DNA from: Patescibacteria group bacterium
GTDB taxonomy: Bacteria; Patescibacteria; Paceibacteria; Moranbacterales; UBA1568
Length of the DNA: 6,107 nucleotides
Assembly (NCBI GenBank): GCA_030916685.1
Contig: JAUPWD010000016.1
Coordinates: 1 to 6,107, forward strand
Direction: 5' to 3'
The notes under the pieces were generated by a model. It was not told the DNA's origin, searched no databases, and saw nothing but the letters and a program-made list of their open reading frames with translations. The position numbers were made by a program, and so were the translations under genes. Shown in pieces: positions 5,670-6,107 of the stretch; within the stretch, counting starts at the first letter, position 1, and every line of letters begins with the position of its first letter.

Positions 5670-5678
5670 AGAAAAATA

Positions 5679-5778
5679 ATTTTCAATTCTCAATTTACAA
5701 TTTCCAAATAATTTTCAATGACTGAATTTTAGAATTGAGAAATTAAATCATTGTTTGAAAATTAGAAATTAGAAATTT
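5679..5778. repeat. AT-rich imperfect palindromic repeat, full copy, between the exonuclease gene and uppP
   Basis: A roughly 100-bp AT-rich element whose two arms are inverted copies. 5685-5712 pairs with 5750-5777 around a centre near 5731, with scattered mismatches and G-T pairs. The left arm matches 2646-2679 (29 of 34), and the reverse complement of the right arm (5750-5777) matches 2652-2679 (25 of 28). Units resemble TTTTCAATT. It contains no coding potential and nearly fills the spacer between the exonuclease stop and the uppP start. Its form is that of a small palindromic intergenic repeat or MITE-like element. Confidence 0.75.
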
Positions 5779-5782
5779 CGCT

Positions 5783-6107
5783 TTAGAAAAGCGAAGCTAT
5801 CTTTCCTGTCGCGATAAGCGGGGCATGTTCATTCTTCGTCGAATCGAGCAGGTCCTTCCTTCCATGGAGTTCGGCAATTTTTTCCCAACTCCGGAATTCC
5901 GGATACTTCTCCAATTCTTTCTCGATTACCTCGATCGTCACCCGCACATCACCCGCGCCGGTATGCGCGCTCGTATGTTCCTTGCCACAGAAGAGCTTGC
6001 ACGCCGCCGAGAGATTTCGAGGGGACATCATATCGCGCGGAGCGACTTTGTGATACAGCACTTTGCCATCGAGCACCCGCTTGGTAGAAAAATCGAAATT
6101 CTTCCCG
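5783..6107 (-). CDS. DEDDh-type 3'-5' exonuclease, DnaQ/DNA polymerase III epsilon family (C-terminal part, start off right edge)
   Basis: About 108 C-terminal residues are visible. The segment CGKEHTSAHTGAGDVRVTIEV (written here only as a landmark near 5930-5995) carries the Exo III motif: His, then four residues, then Asp (HTGAGD), followed by the Thr-x2-Val helix typical of epsilon-like proofreading exonucleases. The following KELEKYP and a roughly 45-residue tail resemble stand-alone 3'-5' exonucleases of the DnaQ superfamily rather than the long proofreading domain of a PolC polymerase. The first two acidic motifs (ExoI DxE and ExoII) lie outside the window, so activity cannot be judged. 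The family degrades DNA or RNA from 3' ends in proofreading, repair or RNA turnover. It heads the visible leftward run, separated from uppP by the palindromic repeat. The stop is TAA at 5783-5785. Confidence 0.82.
   Translation of the reverse strand, partial: GKNFDFSTKRVLDGKVLYHKVAPRDMMSPRNLSAACKLFCGKEHTSAHTGAGDVRVTIEVIEKELEKYPEFRSWEKIAELHGRKDLLDSTKNEHAPLIATGKIASLF

Overview
The window reads as a piece of a small bacterial genome, most likely from the Candidate Phyla Radiation (Patescibacteria, Parcubacteria-like). This rests on indirect signs: tightly packed short genes, AT-rich palindromic intergenic repeats, no Shine-Dalgarno sequences, and housekeeping proteins with variant motifs. No 16S or ribosomal protein gene is present to confirm it. 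The standard code fits: no real gene contains an in-frame TGA, so the UGA-glycine code of Gracilibacteria/Absconditabacteria is not indicated.

Layout. At the left edge is the 5' part of a leftward gene for an unrecognised single-pass membrane protein (1-303). It is divergent from a rightward GDP-mannose pyrophosphorylase gene (manC, 481-1578). manC converges on a leftward chromosome-partitioning pair, parA (2712-3500) then parB (1673-2635). Two near-identical terminator hairpins fill the gap between manC and parB. Upstream of parA is a divergent promoter region that also drives a tRNA-Leu(CAA) gene (3676-3758), followed by a bidirectional terminator. From the right edge a leftward run holds a DEDDh-type 3'-5' exonuclease (C-terminal part, 5783-6107), uppP (4902-5669), folD (4044-4877) and a small secreted or membrane protein (3801-4010). 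This run ends at the same terminator.

How the genes work together. ParA and ParB form a segregation module. ManC makes GDP-mannose for surface glycans, and UppP recycles the undecaprenyl carrier used for peptidoglycan and glycan export, so both serve the envelope. FolD serves one-carbon metabolism and the exonuclease probably serves proofreading or repair. No obvious accessory or defence system is present. The most interesting signals are small-scale: a palindromic AT-rich repeat family (two copies), SD-less starts that all have U at -1, a long symmetric hairpin in the parA leader, and a FolD whose nucleotide-binding loop departs from the family consensus.
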